From Lepturacanthus savala (taxonomy: Eukaryota; Chordata; Actinopteri; Scombriformes; Trichiuridae), in the NCBI GenBank assembly GCA_030544235.1, contig CM060475.1, forward strand, positions 5,313,920-5,377,919: a DNA stretch of 64,000 nucleotides, written 5' to 3'. A model generated the notes under the pieces. That model searched no databases. It was given only the letters and a program-made list of their open reading frames with translations, and had not been told where the DNA came from. A program made the translations under genes and the position numbers. Numbering within the stretch: position 1 is the stretch's first letter; each line of letters opens with the position of its first letter. Below are positions 48,479-59,855 of the stretch, one piece after another.

Positions 48479-48735
48479 CAAGTGTGTGTGTAAGTCTGCA
48501 CCTATGTCTTTTTGTGTGTGTGTGTGTGTCTGTGTCTTTGTACTGGCTAATCTAGTCGTCAGCAGCTTTTTGAGGCTTTTGTGCTGACAATAATCGCACA
48601 GCGCTCCTCTTTTCAATTCATCAGCAACAACAACAAGGGATCACATGTCCCCTAGAATCCAGAGAGGGAGGGCATGAACGAAGTTAAAGTGGCCATCATG
48701 TTGCCTAGTTACTGCTCGGGTTGATGGCGATTTGA

Positions 48736-48738
48736 TGT

Positions 48739-48775
<37 letters not shown>
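48736..48775. repeat. (TG)n microsatellite
   Basis: About 40 bases of TG with one TATG step. Confidence 0.97.
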
Positions 48776-48776
<1 letters not shown>

Positions 48777-49686
48777 ACCTCTGCTCAGAGCAAACAGAAC
48801 AGAGAAAAGTGCAATCACACACTTAAAAAAAAGACAACCTTATTTTTCTTTTTTTTTTTTCAAAGAATAATTTATTTCATGTTGCAGTGTGATGGATAAA
48901 CAATGAGTAAACCACTGGTCAAATCTGTAGCAAGCATTAATAATAATCATCATCATCAGAATAACATTAATAGGAATAATTATTTCAATTATAAATAATA
49001 ACAATATCAGAGTGATCAGAGTAATTATTACATCTATACAAGCTACAAATATCAGCATTTTTGTCATATGTCTTTTTTTTCTGCTGTTAAAACCTTAAAC
49101 ACTTCACACATGACCTGGCCGGTGCAGCTGACCCTCCCGGCTGCCCAGAGCAGAGAGTTTTTTACTAACCACTACTTTTGGTGAGTTCCAGTTTCGACTG
49201 GGTTTAAAATGAGACCTTTCAACCTTTTTATCTGAGTTGCAGATATGAGCTCAGAGCCTTTACCCGACAGTGTGTCCTGGTAAAGGTTAGCCTGTTCCAG
49301 AGCACCTTGGTGTGGTAATTATAACTTCTTTGCCAATGACCAGGCAAAAATGAATGATAATGTAAAATGAAGCAGCCACTATTAAAATAATGACTTGGAT
49401 AAAGCAAATTCCTGAAAAAATATCATCCCAAATGAATGCAAATGTGATTTTTCAGGTGAGGATTCTGAATATTCTAAGAAACACCACGACAGATAAAATA
49501 AACATTGAATAAACACTGAATCAAAGTACCATGTTGTGCATTTCTTTCTGCATGAGTGCCGTCATTTTTAAATGTTATGAACCTTTATTACATGACTGTG
49601 GTGAATCACTCGATTCTCGCTGGTCAATGGGGTCCTGTTATTTCTAAAGAACAGACCCCGTTGCTAAGGATGCAGACTCCAGAGGA

Positions 49687-50185
49687 TATGGAAGCCCATT
49701 GAAGGCCAAAAAATCACTAATAAAATGTCATAATTATGAGAAAAAAGTCAAAATTCTGACATAACAGTCATAATTATGAGATAAAGTCATAATAATGATA
49801 CAAAGTCATACTATGAGATAAAAAAGTCATTATGACATACAAAGTTATATTTGAGTTAAAGTCTTAATTATGAGATAAAAAAAGTCAAAATTATGAGCTA
49901 TACATACATTTATACAGGTGTAAGGACAATAAAGTTGAGTCTAATCTATAAAGTAAAATATTATGAGATTAAAAAGTCAAAATTATGAGATACAAAGTCA
50001 TAGTTATGGCATAAAAAGACAAAAATGATCACTTTTTATCTCATAATTATGATTTTTTGTAATCTTATGATGATTTTTATCTTATAATTTCGACTTTTGA
50101 AATCCATAATTATGACTTTCTATCTCATAATTTTGACTTTCCATGGGGATTTCTTTTAATTCTCTGACAGAAATGGGCTTCCATA
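49687..50185. mobile_element. palindromic element made of TCATAATTATGAGAT repeats
   Basis: The outer ends are TATGGAAGCCCATT (49,687-49,700) and AATGGGCTTCCATA (50,172-50,185), perfect 14-bp inverted repeats with TA at each edge. Inside, the left half is a degenerate tandem of about 18-20 bases of the form AAAGTCATAATTATGAGATA. The right half from about 50,030 is the same unit in reverse (TCTCATAATTATGACTTT-type). The whole 499 bp can fold as one long hairpin. It lies 1.7 kb downstream of the prox1 stop, so a long 3' UTR would contain it. It is probably a MITE; family not named. Confidence 0.75.
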
Positions 50186-51339
50186 GCAGGACCATCCTGT
50201 ATTCCATCATATCAATCTGCAGAAATAAATCTGGTAAAATGTTAACGTTGCCTGATTTGATGCATAAACCAGCTAAAATTGAAGAAGGAAATTCACATCA
50301 AATGAACGAAGGGCATGGTGTGGGCTACTGTTCTAATGGACTATTTGTTTTAGCAGAAGCAATGAAATCCTTTTTAAATCAATATTGTAGAAGAGTGAAC
50401 TGGTCATTATTGCAAAAAGAACCTTGACAGGCTGATCCCTCATGTAGTAGTTGAGCCCAAATAGCTTATCACAGATTTACCGGTATTTGTCACATAAGTA
50501 ACAAGAAATCTCAGGGCATATCTTCCCTAAAACGTTTTACAACTGTGCTGCCATGACACTGATACCGAAGTGTATTTTATAACCAGAAAACATCTTGGTC
50601 ACACATTTTATAAAATAAAACGTAAAGAATCTTTTCTTAAAAGATCTTGGATCACCTCTTAATCTTTTTCACGACAGATTCGGATTTCTGAAAATGATTA
50701 TGTACATAATAGTGGTGAAAATGAATCTGAATCTGGATGATCCTAAAAAAAAGTGCAGTGCAACTGGTGTATTATAATTTTTATTTGCCAAACTTTGACA
50801 AATCATTTGATATGCACCTGCACCTGGATCAAGCACACTATTTCTTTTTTATCTTTGTTTTTATCTTTTTTTTTATTCAAGTGCTGCAAGTCAGTTGCAA
50901 AATAGTGTCTAAATTTTGATTATCTAAAATCTGCGGTGCTCTGGGCGCCTGAAGGCATCACGAGCCAAGAGGGACGGCCAGGGAGGGGTGGGACACGGTC
51001 AGAACAAACACCCAGTAAGTCTCAGTACAGTAAAAAGAGGAGGGGGAAAAGAAGGGAAATAAACAACAACTAAGCTTTTTTTCTCTTTTTTTTCCTTTTT
51101 TTGCCCAGTTAGTCTGGGTTTGCGTGAGGATTTGGGAATGCTACTGTGCTTTCCTAGTGGACGTGTGTATGCCTGTGGTCGTGCGTGCATGTGTGTCTAT
51201 GTGAGTAACTGAGGGTTCAGAGAAGAGAGGCCGTAAGCTTGTACAAAGGAGGAAAAAATACAGAAACATCACTTTTTTTCCAAAAATATCCATGTAACTT
51301 AAAAACATCCACAATAAAAAGATTTTATATATTATCTTC

Positions 51340-51345
51340 TTTATT
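51340..51345 (-). terminator. prox1: candidate poly(A) signal AATAAA for prox1
   Basis: A canonical AATAAA on the minus strand lies about 510 bases downstream of the prox1 stop codon. A U/GU-rich element follows 20-45 bases later (TTTTTATTG, GGATGTTTTT on the minus strand). That spacing matches a vertebrate cleavage and polyadenylation site. Competing hexamers at 51,736-51,741 and 48,871-48,876 would give shorter or longer transcripts. Confidence 0.35.
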
Positions 51346-51849
51346 TTTAGGTTCGCTCCGGAACCTTAAATCACGGCTGAAGATCTTCCTCGTCCTTCTT
51401 GTTTTACCTGGACGAGGCGGAGGAGAACCAGGAGAACAGGGCTTTTTTTCTGTAAGTGCAAAGAGGTTCATTTTTCACCGTTTTTGCCTTGAACTTATAA
51501 AAGTCTGAACACAATTTGTCAATTTGAGCATCTTCTGCGTCAGAGAGGGATATTTTTTTCTTTATAAAACGTCTGGAGGGGGTTTTGTCTGTAAAAGGCC
51601 GGAAACGACCGTTGTCGAGCCTCTCCGGAGGCGTCCAGCCGGCATCAAATCAAGTCTCCGCGTGGCGTCGTGAACGTCATCACACACCTTCAAGTGCATT
51701 TCAATGAAGACCTCAACCAAGTCTAACCCTGTGCCTTTATTGGAGCGGTTTTCTTTTTTTATTATTATTTTCTTTCTTTTTTTTTTTTACACGCTTCTCA
51801 CAGTCTTCTGAGGTTTGCCTCGCCTCCCATGTCTCCTCCCTCGGCCTAG
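51340..51849 (-). other. prox1: putative prox1 3' UTR (proximal form)
   Basis: This is the sequence following the prox1 stop codon on the minus strand. It contains an unusually CpG-rich block at about 51,590-51,680, then AT-rich sequence. Two AATAAA hexamers are visible on the minus strand: one at 51,736-51,741, about 110 bases after the stop, and one at 51,340-51,345, about 510 bases after it. The second is followed by a T/GT-rich stretch at about 51,295-51,320, as expected of a cleavage site. Mammalian PROX1 has a 3' UTR of several kilobases, so the true end may lie further down; another AATAAA is at 48,871-48,876. The end point is inference. Confidence 0.5.
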
Positions 51850-52035
51850 TCAGTCATGGAGGAGTTCTTGTAGACAGTTGGGGGATTTGAAGATCTCGGG
51901 GACCTCGCTGTCCAGTTTGCAGATAACCTTGTAGATGGCCTTCTTCCAGGACGGGTCCGCGTCCTTGCCGGCCACGATGGCGTTGAAGAACTCGCGGAGA
52001 GTCACCTGGGACACCTCTAGGAACCGTTCGGGGAC
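51850..52035 (-). CDS. prox1: prox1 last coding exon (C-terminus of Prospero domain)
   Basis: This exon encodes 61 residues ending in a TGA stop. It begins VPERFLEVSQ, continues with LREFFNAI and DPSWKKAIYKVICKLDSE, and ends FKSPNCLQELLHD. That is the C-terminal part of the Prospero domain, which packs against the atypical homeodomain of PROX proteins to form one DNA-binding unit. PROX1 is a nuclear transcription factor for lymphatic, lens, liver, retinal and neural development. From family knowledge, vertebrate PROX1 is nearly invariant here. The differences I see (SQV, IVAG, DAD, final D) are conservative and suggest one fish paralogue. PROX2-type proteins diverge more in this tail, so prox1 is preferred, but prox1a and prox1b cannot be separated by eye. 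On the minus strand the exon follows a pyrimidine-rich acceptor ending in AG, phase 0, at the E|V junction expected for PROX1. An open frame extends upstream to 52,161 but is intron: it reads only Ser/Phe/Pro from the polypyrimidine tract. Confidence 0.96.
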   Translation of the reverse strand, partial: VPERFLEVSQVTLREFFNAIVAGKDADPSWKKAIYKVICKLDSEVPEIFKSPNCLQELLHD

Positions 52036-52085
52036 CTTGGGGAAGGGAAATGAAGAAGAAAGGGGAAATGGGGAGAGGGAAGAGA
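52036..52085 (-). other. prox1: splice acceptor and polypyrimidine tract before prox1 last exon
   Basis: Read on the minus strand, about 45 bases of almost pure C/T (TTCCTC, CCCTCTCCCC, CCTTTCTTCTTC blocks) lead into CCCCAAG, after which the coding frame starts at GTC (Val). The AG is at 52,036-52,037. The junction is phase 0. Conservation of the coding sequence begins exactly at this point, which fixes the exon boundary better than any upstream ATG. Confidence 0.88.
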
Positions 52086-52715
52086 GGAAAAAAAGGAAAT
52101 TTGATTGAACCTTCCCCTTTTTTGTCCTAAATTTTAAGTTATGAATTACAGTGATGCTCAAAATACAGAACTATGTTACTTCTATAAACAAACAACCCAG
52201 TTCCACATCACCTGAACATTATACACACATGTGATCCCAACACTGGTGCATTAAATGTAAATATTGTTTGGTTTCTTCAGTCCTCTATGATGGTAAACTA
52301 GACATTTCTCATTGTTTTCTGGCATATTTCAAGAAATAATCATTGGCAAGATGAGAAAGTGCAAAACTTTTTCAAATACAATTTCAAAAGCTGATCTGGT
52401 ACCAAGTTTTTAGGGTTACACCACGTGATATTTTTGACATTATCCCTTAAACGAAAGAGGATTTCCTGTCAGAGTGAGATGCATCCATGTGTAAAAGTGT
52501 AACTGAAATGCAAAATATCTTCAAAGTAAATAGAGAACAAGAACAGGTAAATGTTTAACATTTAGAAACATGTTTCTGTGAGAAGAAGAATCAGGATAAG
52601 TGTGTGTGGGTGTCTCAGGTGTCCATAGGTTTCTATTTATGCTGTAGTTCTTCTTCAGTGCTCAACTTCCCGTTCCCCTCAATGTACTTTCCCTTTCAGA
52701 ACAACTACCAGCTGT

Positions 52716-52846
<131 letters not shown>

Positions 52847-53225
52847 AACCCTGTCATCTCACACACACAGTTGACACACTCAGTCCTTGACAATGGCAGG
52901 TGAACAGTTGTCAGTGATCTGTCACAAGCTGAATATGAGTGTGTGTGTCCGTTTAAATGAGAACGAAGGGATCCAATTGTCCTTTCCACATGCAGGCATA
53001 AATATGCAGTCATCACAGTGTGTGTGTGTGTGCATGTTTGTGTGTGTGTGTGGGCGTGTGTTGGACAGCAGTGCACACACACACACACATACACACACAT
53101 TTATCATTCTTTTTTCTGCCCCTTCTCCCGGGGGCAAGATCATACAAAGGCACTAAACAACCTGACTAGACTAGGATTCTCTCTTTTTTTCCTCTTCTTC
53201 TTTGTCTCTCGTTTTTTTGCATGCA

Positions 53226-53290
<65 letters not shown>
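53226..53290. repeat. (CA)32 microsatellite
   Basis: About 65 bases of CA, opposite in orientation to the TG tract at 52,717 and about 380 bases from it. Confidence 0.99.
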
Positions 53291-53297
<7 letters not shown>

Positions 53298-53444
53298 GCT
53301 GACTCCTCCAGACAAGCTACATGCTCCTATAAACCCTGACAAACTCACACACACACAGAGGACAACAGAGTGCCGTCTGGGTGTAACCCCGTCACGCGTG
53401 GCAGGACATGCCAAGGTTAGCCGCCACCAGAACGGATGAATCAC

Positions 53445-53445
<1 letters not shown>

Positions 53446-53488
<43 letters not shown>
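53446..53488. repeat. (CA)21 microsatellite
   Basis: About 43 bases of CA. A shorter CA run follows at 53,638-53,668. Confidence 0.98.
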
Positions 53489-53491
<3 letters not shown>

Positions 53492-54649
53492 TCATACGCG
53501 CACCCTAAATGATTCCCAAGACTCTCATACACTCAGTCTACCCTCACCTACCCTCTCTCTCTTTTTAGCTGGCCCCTTGAGATCACAGTTATTTCAATGA
53601 GCTCCTCTGTCACTGTCTAGCTATAGACACGACTGTACACACACACACACACACACACAGACACACGTACACTCTCCCACAGACATACACAAGCCAAAGT
53701 TTAAACTTTCCAGGTGATGTCTATACATTGATGTTGACATGTGTAAAAAAACTGCATTTATAGCTGCTTATTTCTCTATTTTGGGATCATACAAAGACAT
53801 AAAAAAGTTCACCTCCACCTGAAATGTCGTAATCTCATTGTCCATCTACGGCAAGCATAGCAGAACAGTTTTCATTGTTAAACTTCAGCAGGTGCCTGAG
53901 AAATCATGCATGCTTTTTTTAAATTTTTTTCAAAAAAAAAAAGAAAAAAAAGGCTGCAACACACACCTGCTTCAACTCCACAAGAAGACAAAACTGGGGA
54001 AAAAAAGCCCCAAAGTCAAGCTGCTGTTTTTTAATAGCTGCTGTGAAACTGCCCACTGGGACAAATAAAAGTTGAAACCTGAGCTCGATCTTGAAGATCA
54101 ATGTGCCTTTGTGGCGTCCTCTCCCTCCCGGATTACATCCCTTCATCCTTTAGCTTTAGTTTTTTTTTCTTTTTTTTTTTTAAAGGCCATCTTTTAGAGA
54201 ATCTTCCCGCATTTTCTCACTTAGAAATTCTTTCCTTACTCCTTGCTGACACAGATATTTTAAATCCACGTTCACCCTGGCGCGGTACAGGTGCCCCGGT
54301 ATAACATCGCTCCTCTCGAAAACCCTACACGTTTTCCTTTTTCTACTTTTTTGCAATCGATACCACAAATTTCACAGTAGGACAGATGCTTCGACCTTGA
54401 CCCAGAAGGCCCTTTGCCTTGTTGATGATTGTGTGTTTTTATAGTGTTTCAGAATGACGCGATTGTGGCGGCGAAGGGAAAGGTAGGAAAAGACGAGCGG
54501 AGAGAATGAAACGAGGCAGCAAGGATATTGTGTGTCAACTGGACAAACACACGCTTGGGTCCAGATGCCCAGTTCTGTCTGGCCGTCGTAAATCAGTCCA
54601 ATAAAGAGATCTAAATTAGGCCATCATCAATACAGATGGGCCTGTTTCC

Positions 54650-54651
<2 letters not shown>

Positions 54652-54681
<30 letters not shown>
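54652..54681. repeat. (TG)15 microsatellite
   Basis: A 30-base TG tract; a CA/CATA tract of 29 bases lies at 54,892-54,920. Confidence 0.97.
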
Positions 54682-54682
<1 letters not shown>

Positions 54683-55902
54683 TTTGCTCCTGGCTTGGAT
54701 CTTGATATGGTGTCTTGTTGCCAAGAGAGGGAGAGCCAGCGAGGAATGGGGGGGAAAGGGAAAGAGAAAGAAAGATAAAGAGGAAGAAAGACACTTGGTT
54801 CCCAGTAAACATAATTCGCATGATTGCTCTGGTTTCGTGGGTAAATATTGGATGAAGGGAGGCTCAATTACTCTCTCTTCACACCCATACACACACACAC
54901 ACACATACATACACACACACAGAAGGACAAGAGCCTGTAAATCTCTAAATCGCTGCCTAACAAAGAGGTCTACTGGGACGCCCTCCCTCTCTTTTTCCCC
55001 TCTCTCTCCCTTCATCTTCCTCCTCATTGGCTCTACTTTTTCTCATCTTTCCACGTCTCTTCTTGGAAATCACAAGCTTAGTGTTAGTTTTTTTTAATAT
55101 TTGAAGTAAAAGTAAACATTTCAAGAACCTTTTCACTTGTTCCTGACGTGTTTGGTTTCATCATCCGCATTGTTCGGCATTGCCTTGGAATTTAATTTTT
55201 AACAGCCTTAAATGGCCGTTTTCTCTACAAAGACAAAGCATCCAAACAATTTTAGTCATTTAAACTAATTAAATGTCATATAAATTAATCTTAATCTTGC
55301 ATTTAAATGATTTACCATGGAAGCAAAACTTCTAGTTCTCAAATTCTTTTTCTGTGCTGTTCCTTTGCAAAAAAAACAAACCAAAAAAAAAATGGAGGCC
55401 AATCTGTGTTGCAGCTAGCATCATAGAAGAGAAGAGCGCCATCTGCAGACATAAAAGAACCTGCAGGAACAAGCAGGAAGTGCAGGAACGCCACGGCAAC
55501 GAGCGCATGGCAACAGTGACGTCTGCTTTACTAATTCAGGCTTTTTTCCTTTTTTTCCCTCCTTTTTTTTATAGGGCTGGCCACGAGCACAAAAGGGCAG
55601 TGTTGCACTAAAAAAATATTTTTAGAATAAAGGAGAGCCCTTTATAAGTAGGTTACGTCTTTATGGATACACTGTCCCATTTTACACGCATCCAAAATAG
55701 AAAAACTTAACATAGTAAGTTCTTCGTTTACATCAAGAATCCTCACTTTATCCATGACACAGTGGCACAGGCGATCTTCTTATTATAGCTACGCGCTGGA
55801 GCCACAGACTACAACCGTCTTTGCACCAAAACGCCACTGAACTCAGTCTGCAATTCTGGACTGTAATTGTCTAATCAGATTCTGAATTGGATTGTTTTTT
55901 TT

Positions 55903-56580
55903 TCCTGCCAGTGCAACTTTTTTATTGGGAAATGAATATCAAACAAGATAAAAAAGTGGAGAGAATACCAAGAAAATTACACAACAGCAGAATATATCTG
56001 AACAGTGAAAAGCAGATTTCTGTAATAAAGACTCAATAACTGACTAAATAATTTGAAACAAGCTTTAAGTAATAAACTGAATCTTCATTTGCATTTTTTA
56101 ACTTAATCATTTTATCTCATCATCTCTTTTCAGCTGCCTCCACACTCAAAAACTGGAATTTCATCTGGCAGATTATTTATCTTATTTCACGTTTTTTTTC
56201 TCATTTGAGTAAATTTGGTCTTGTTTTAAGAACATTTTTCTTAAAAAACAGCAATTAAATTGACTGAAATCAAGGAAATAAACTTGAAATAAGCTGAAAT
56301 ATCTGCAAGTGGAATAACATAATTGTACTCTGAACCAAAAACAAGATATTTTCACCTGATATGATTTATTTTCTTCCTGCTAGTGCAACTTTTTTTGGGG
56401 GGGGGAATGAATATCAAACAAGACAAAATAGTGCAGACAGCAGAAGTCATCTTATATCTTATGTATGAAAAATGAATCAAAAAAACTTTTTCCTCATCTC
56501 TTTTAAGCTGCTTCAACACAAGTGAAAATATCTTGTTTTTGGTTCAATTAGTCCAAATTTTAAAAGAACTATCTTATTTC
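55903..56580. repeat. dispersed repeat R10, internally duplicated
   Basis: TTCCTGCCAGTGCAACTTTT with GAATGAATATCAAACAAGA at 55,903-55,950 recurs at 56,373-56,425 as TTCCTGCTAGTGCAACTTTT with the same following words. Between them are inverted words (CTTGTTTTAAGAA, AAACTTGAAATAAGCTGAAA, AACAAGATATTTTCACCTG against GTGAAAATATCTTGTTTTTG at 56,523). It resembles an interspersed fish repeat built of AAGATATTT/CTTATTTCAAG words. A weak relative with AATTAGTCCAA is at 38,370-38,440. Confidence 0.6.
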
Positions 56581-57206
56581 AAGTGTTTTTCATGGTTTGG
56601 GTCACCTCCTCTTCCTCCTTTGCGTTTTTAACCATCATCTCTTTATCTTATCACGACCTGTTCATATGTTCTTTTACCCGCCTGTCGCTCCTTTTCCTTT
56701 TCAGTCTCACATGCTTCACATTGAAGAAAAACTACTCTACAAGCAGCATGTTTGTTTCTCAAGGTCCAAAACAGAAAGACGGCATGTCCGTTTCATTTAT
56801 TTTTTTCTCTTTTACTCAATCTTTTTTTCCTCCCTTAATCAACGTGGGTTCAGGCTGTTGACACTGTACACATCTGCTCATTTGTTTAGCATGTTAAGTG
56901 TCTCCCTCGGTGCCTCTCTGTGTTCACCAGGTTTAGGATTGTGTTACTCGATTATTGATCATCTTTCAGCTCGCCTGTCCCCTTTGAAAGCTTCTTTCCC
57001 GTCTTTGCTATAAGATGCGTGGCTCTTTGAAATCTCGGCTGACCCTCGCCCTGCGTGCGTGCACCTCCATGCTCTCCATTTTGCAGCGTTCGCTCCGTGG
57101 CTTTGAGGTCCACTTTGTTGTCGGTCAATCGGGTGTTTTTTCTATCACTCTGAGACAAAACTGGAGCTCTTTCATGTGCTGCTCTCTCTGTGGACTGAGC
57201 AAATAC

Positions 57207-57216
57207 TGTGTGTGTG

Positions 57217-57262
<46 letters not shown>
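57207..57262. repeat. (TG)n with one CG step
   Basis: About 55 bases of TG. Confidence 0.98.
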
Positions 57263-57264
<2 letters not shown>

Positions 57265-57655
57265 AGGACATATCATTTCTGTGCCAACACACAAGCATCT
57301 GCTTCCTTTTTCCTTCTTTTCACTCTTGCTCCCTCTCTCTGCTATCAGGTCTGGCTTTAGTCACACACACCATGGCAGCAAAAGACAAACACACACACAC
57401 ATTCACATTCTCCGTTTCTTTTAAAACTTTCCCCTTCAGCATAAACTAATCGATAATTCATACTTCAACACGTTAATAACCCTGTTAGCTCTGTGTCCTC
57501 CACGTCTCTGCTCTTATTGTCCACTTGTTTCATTATATTTGCCAAACAAATTGCTGCAAAAAACCTTTTTATTTCTATTTTTATTTCAATATCACCATAA
57601 AAACAGATTTTCGGTGCTATTCATCGTTTTGTCCAGAGCAATTTACTTCGGTGGA

Positions 57656-58205
57656 GGTTATGGCTGGGTGATGCATGAGGTTTTTAATCTATATCGATAT
57701 TTTCTCATGCACCGTACACCACTTATTGCGTCTTACAACAAGCTGCTAGTTCCTCCAAATTTTATTGCGCCCTATAGTAAACTACAGATAACTATTTTGT
57801 TTATTTTGTTCAGTATCTACTTGTTGAGGGGAGGGTTGCTAGCGCGTCAATCACCTAGGCAACAGGTCAGAGAGTCAGAGGAGTGTAAAGCAGCTCCTGG
57901 AGAAAAGGTTAAAGACTTTAATAACTTGACATAGATTTTACAAGTTAAACAGATGTTCACAATATATTGATGCAGCTAATGTTATGTAACATATCGGTAG
58001 CTTAAGTCCTCATCCACACAAACACGGGTATTATTATCGTTATAAAAGCAAGCTTTTATGTGTTAATGTTAATAAAAGTGTCTGTAAGAGATTCAGCACA
58101 TGTGGCTTCAAATTCCGACTGTTTGTTTTGTTATTTCTTGAGGAAAAAATATCCAGATGTATATTCTATATCACAATTCAGCTAAGAAATATCAAGATAT
58201 GAATC
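57656..58205. repeat. fish repeat of the GGCTGGGYGAT...ATATCGATAT type
   Basis: It begins ATGGCTGGGTGATGCATGAG with AATCTATATCGATATTTTCTC and ends around GAAATATCAAGATATGAAT. The inside includes GTCAATCACCTAGGCAACAG. It matches my general knowledge of an interspersed teleost repeat whose left end reads GGCTGGGCGAT followed by ATATCGATAT words. Only one copy is seen here, so boundaries are approximate. Confidence 0.45.
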
Positions 58206-59013
58206 CTGCTTACATGGCAAAGATGATTGAATTAGTCTGGAAATCAATTTGAAGTAGTTGAGAGAACAACTCTTCAGCTCACATTTCACTTTAAACTCCT
58301 CATGCTCCAACATTTAAAGGGACACTCCTGAATTTGTTTCGTGTACTAATGTGGGATTTGCTGAATTGTCTTCATGAACAATGTTTTGCCAAAAGATGCA
58401 ATCAAGTTGGAAATCTGTAATATTCAGGAGATTTCTAATAAAACAAGGACAGTGTGTTTAGATTCAGCAGCTGAAAAGGACTCAATTCCATAAAATCACA
58501 ATCAGACATCATATTTTGTGGTGAATCCACAATGTGTTCCTGTGCACCATGGATATTTTTAGGATAATTAGTGTGATTTTCTTCCTAAACGTTACTAAAT
58601 AAAGATGCATAAATGTGAAGAACCAAGTCATAAATTAGTTTTCTTAGTCCATAAATATCTTTATTGTGGTGTTTGTTGGCTGTAAACCTCTGAATTAAAG
58701 GTAACAGACTGTAGGTTCCTCCAGGACATCGGCAATATGTTTCCTTCTCTGCTGCTCTTTTGTCAATCAGTCACTGATCTCACTGTCACTTGGACAATGG
58801 CAATAAAGTTTCTCTTTGTTCAGACTGCATGTGACCGAGAGGAAGGGTCTGCGTCCTGAGATTGCGTCTGTGTGTGTGTCCTCACTATCTCATGAGTGTG
58901 TGTCTTGTGTTCGTGCTATCAGCGCGCGTCTTCGTATCTCAGCTCGCCCGTGTGTGTGTGTGTTTTCATACACGTGCTGCGCTTCCTTGCATGGGTGTGT
59001 GTTCTGTGCTTCC

Positions 59014-59014
<1 letters not shown>

Positions 59015-59066
<52 letters not shown>

Positions 59067-59077
59067 GTGTGTGTGTC
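59015..59077. repeat. (TG)n microsatellite
   Basis: About 62 bases of TG with one TTG step, in a 200-base TG-rich neighbourhood starting at 58,868. Confidence 0.98.
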
Positions 59078-59219
59078 ACCCATAGAGGACAATAGCCCGG
59101 GTCATCTGACTGAGAGGCTGCAGACCACTAGTATCACATGACGGAGGCTGAAGGCCACGTCTTTGTTACCAGGCCTATTGTTAAAGCTAAGGAGACAGCT
59201 GGGGCAGGGGAAGGGAATC

Positions 59220-59223
<4 letters not shown>

Positions 59224-59283
<60 letters not shown>
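59224..59283. repeat. (CA)30 microsatellite
   Basis: A 60-base CA tract, 147 bases from the TG tract ending at 59,077 and inverted relative to it. Confidence 0.99.
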
Positions 59284-59285
<2 letters not shown>

Positions 59286-59855
59286 AAGACCGTACACAGA
59301 CACACATGCACAAGCGCACACATACACCGTCCCCTCGTGACTCCAATCAGGCTCAGTGACAACGATGATGCCTTCTTCTTCTTCCCAACAGGAATACTAA
59401 GACACACACACACTCAAACACACACACACATACACACACTGCAAGCAGATAGCTATAATTATAGTGACAGAAACTGGCAGGTGGCATTGTCTGTACCATA
59501 CCACTCTCTGTCAAGCAGCAGCAGAGACAGAAAGAGACAGAGAAGAAGACTCTGGTGCTCATACTCGCTTAATAAACTGTTCAACTACTGCACATACACA
59601 AATACTCATGTTCAATATTAAAGTATTGTGTTTAAATACCAAGGAAAGTGGAGCATGATTAATGTTTTCCTGCTTGTGTTGAACACAAAGCAGTTCTGTA
59701 GAAGTTCAAGTGACTCACCTCTGGGTCAACATGTATGATTTATTTCTACTGTAGGATTAAATAATTTTGTCCCATTTTAGTGGTGTGTTGGTGTTTCATC
59801 ACAGTCTAAAATTATGTTTCAGATGCTTTGATGTTGTTGATTTTCTAAAAACAAA

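Larger units (their letters stand above)
47701..51339. other. downstream flank or distal 3' UTR of prox1
   Basis: No separate gene was recognised. It includes TG tracts at 48.4-48.8 kb, the palindromic element at 49,687-50,185, and on the minus strand an AATAAA at 48,871-48,876. If prox1 uses a long 3' UTR as in mammals, part of this is transcribed. The 94-codon frame at 50,143-50,427 starts inside the palindromic element and is not recognised. Confidence 0.45.

Noticed and set aside
49720..50130. CRISPR-like array of TCATAATTATGAG repeats
   Set aside because: The units are degenerate, nearly contiguous, switch orientation mid-way and sit in a vertebrate genome inside inverted ends; this is a foldback element.
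52036..52161. Upstream extension of the prox1 frame to an ATG at 52,161
   Set aside because: The extension reads the polypyrimidine tract and an acceptor AG lies exactly at the start of homology, so it is intron.
54611..55097. 138- and 153-codon overlapping frames on opposite strands
   Set aside because: Both cross TG/CA tracts and a GAAAG-rich purine tract. No prox1 homeodomain residues are present, so this is not the missing upstream exon.
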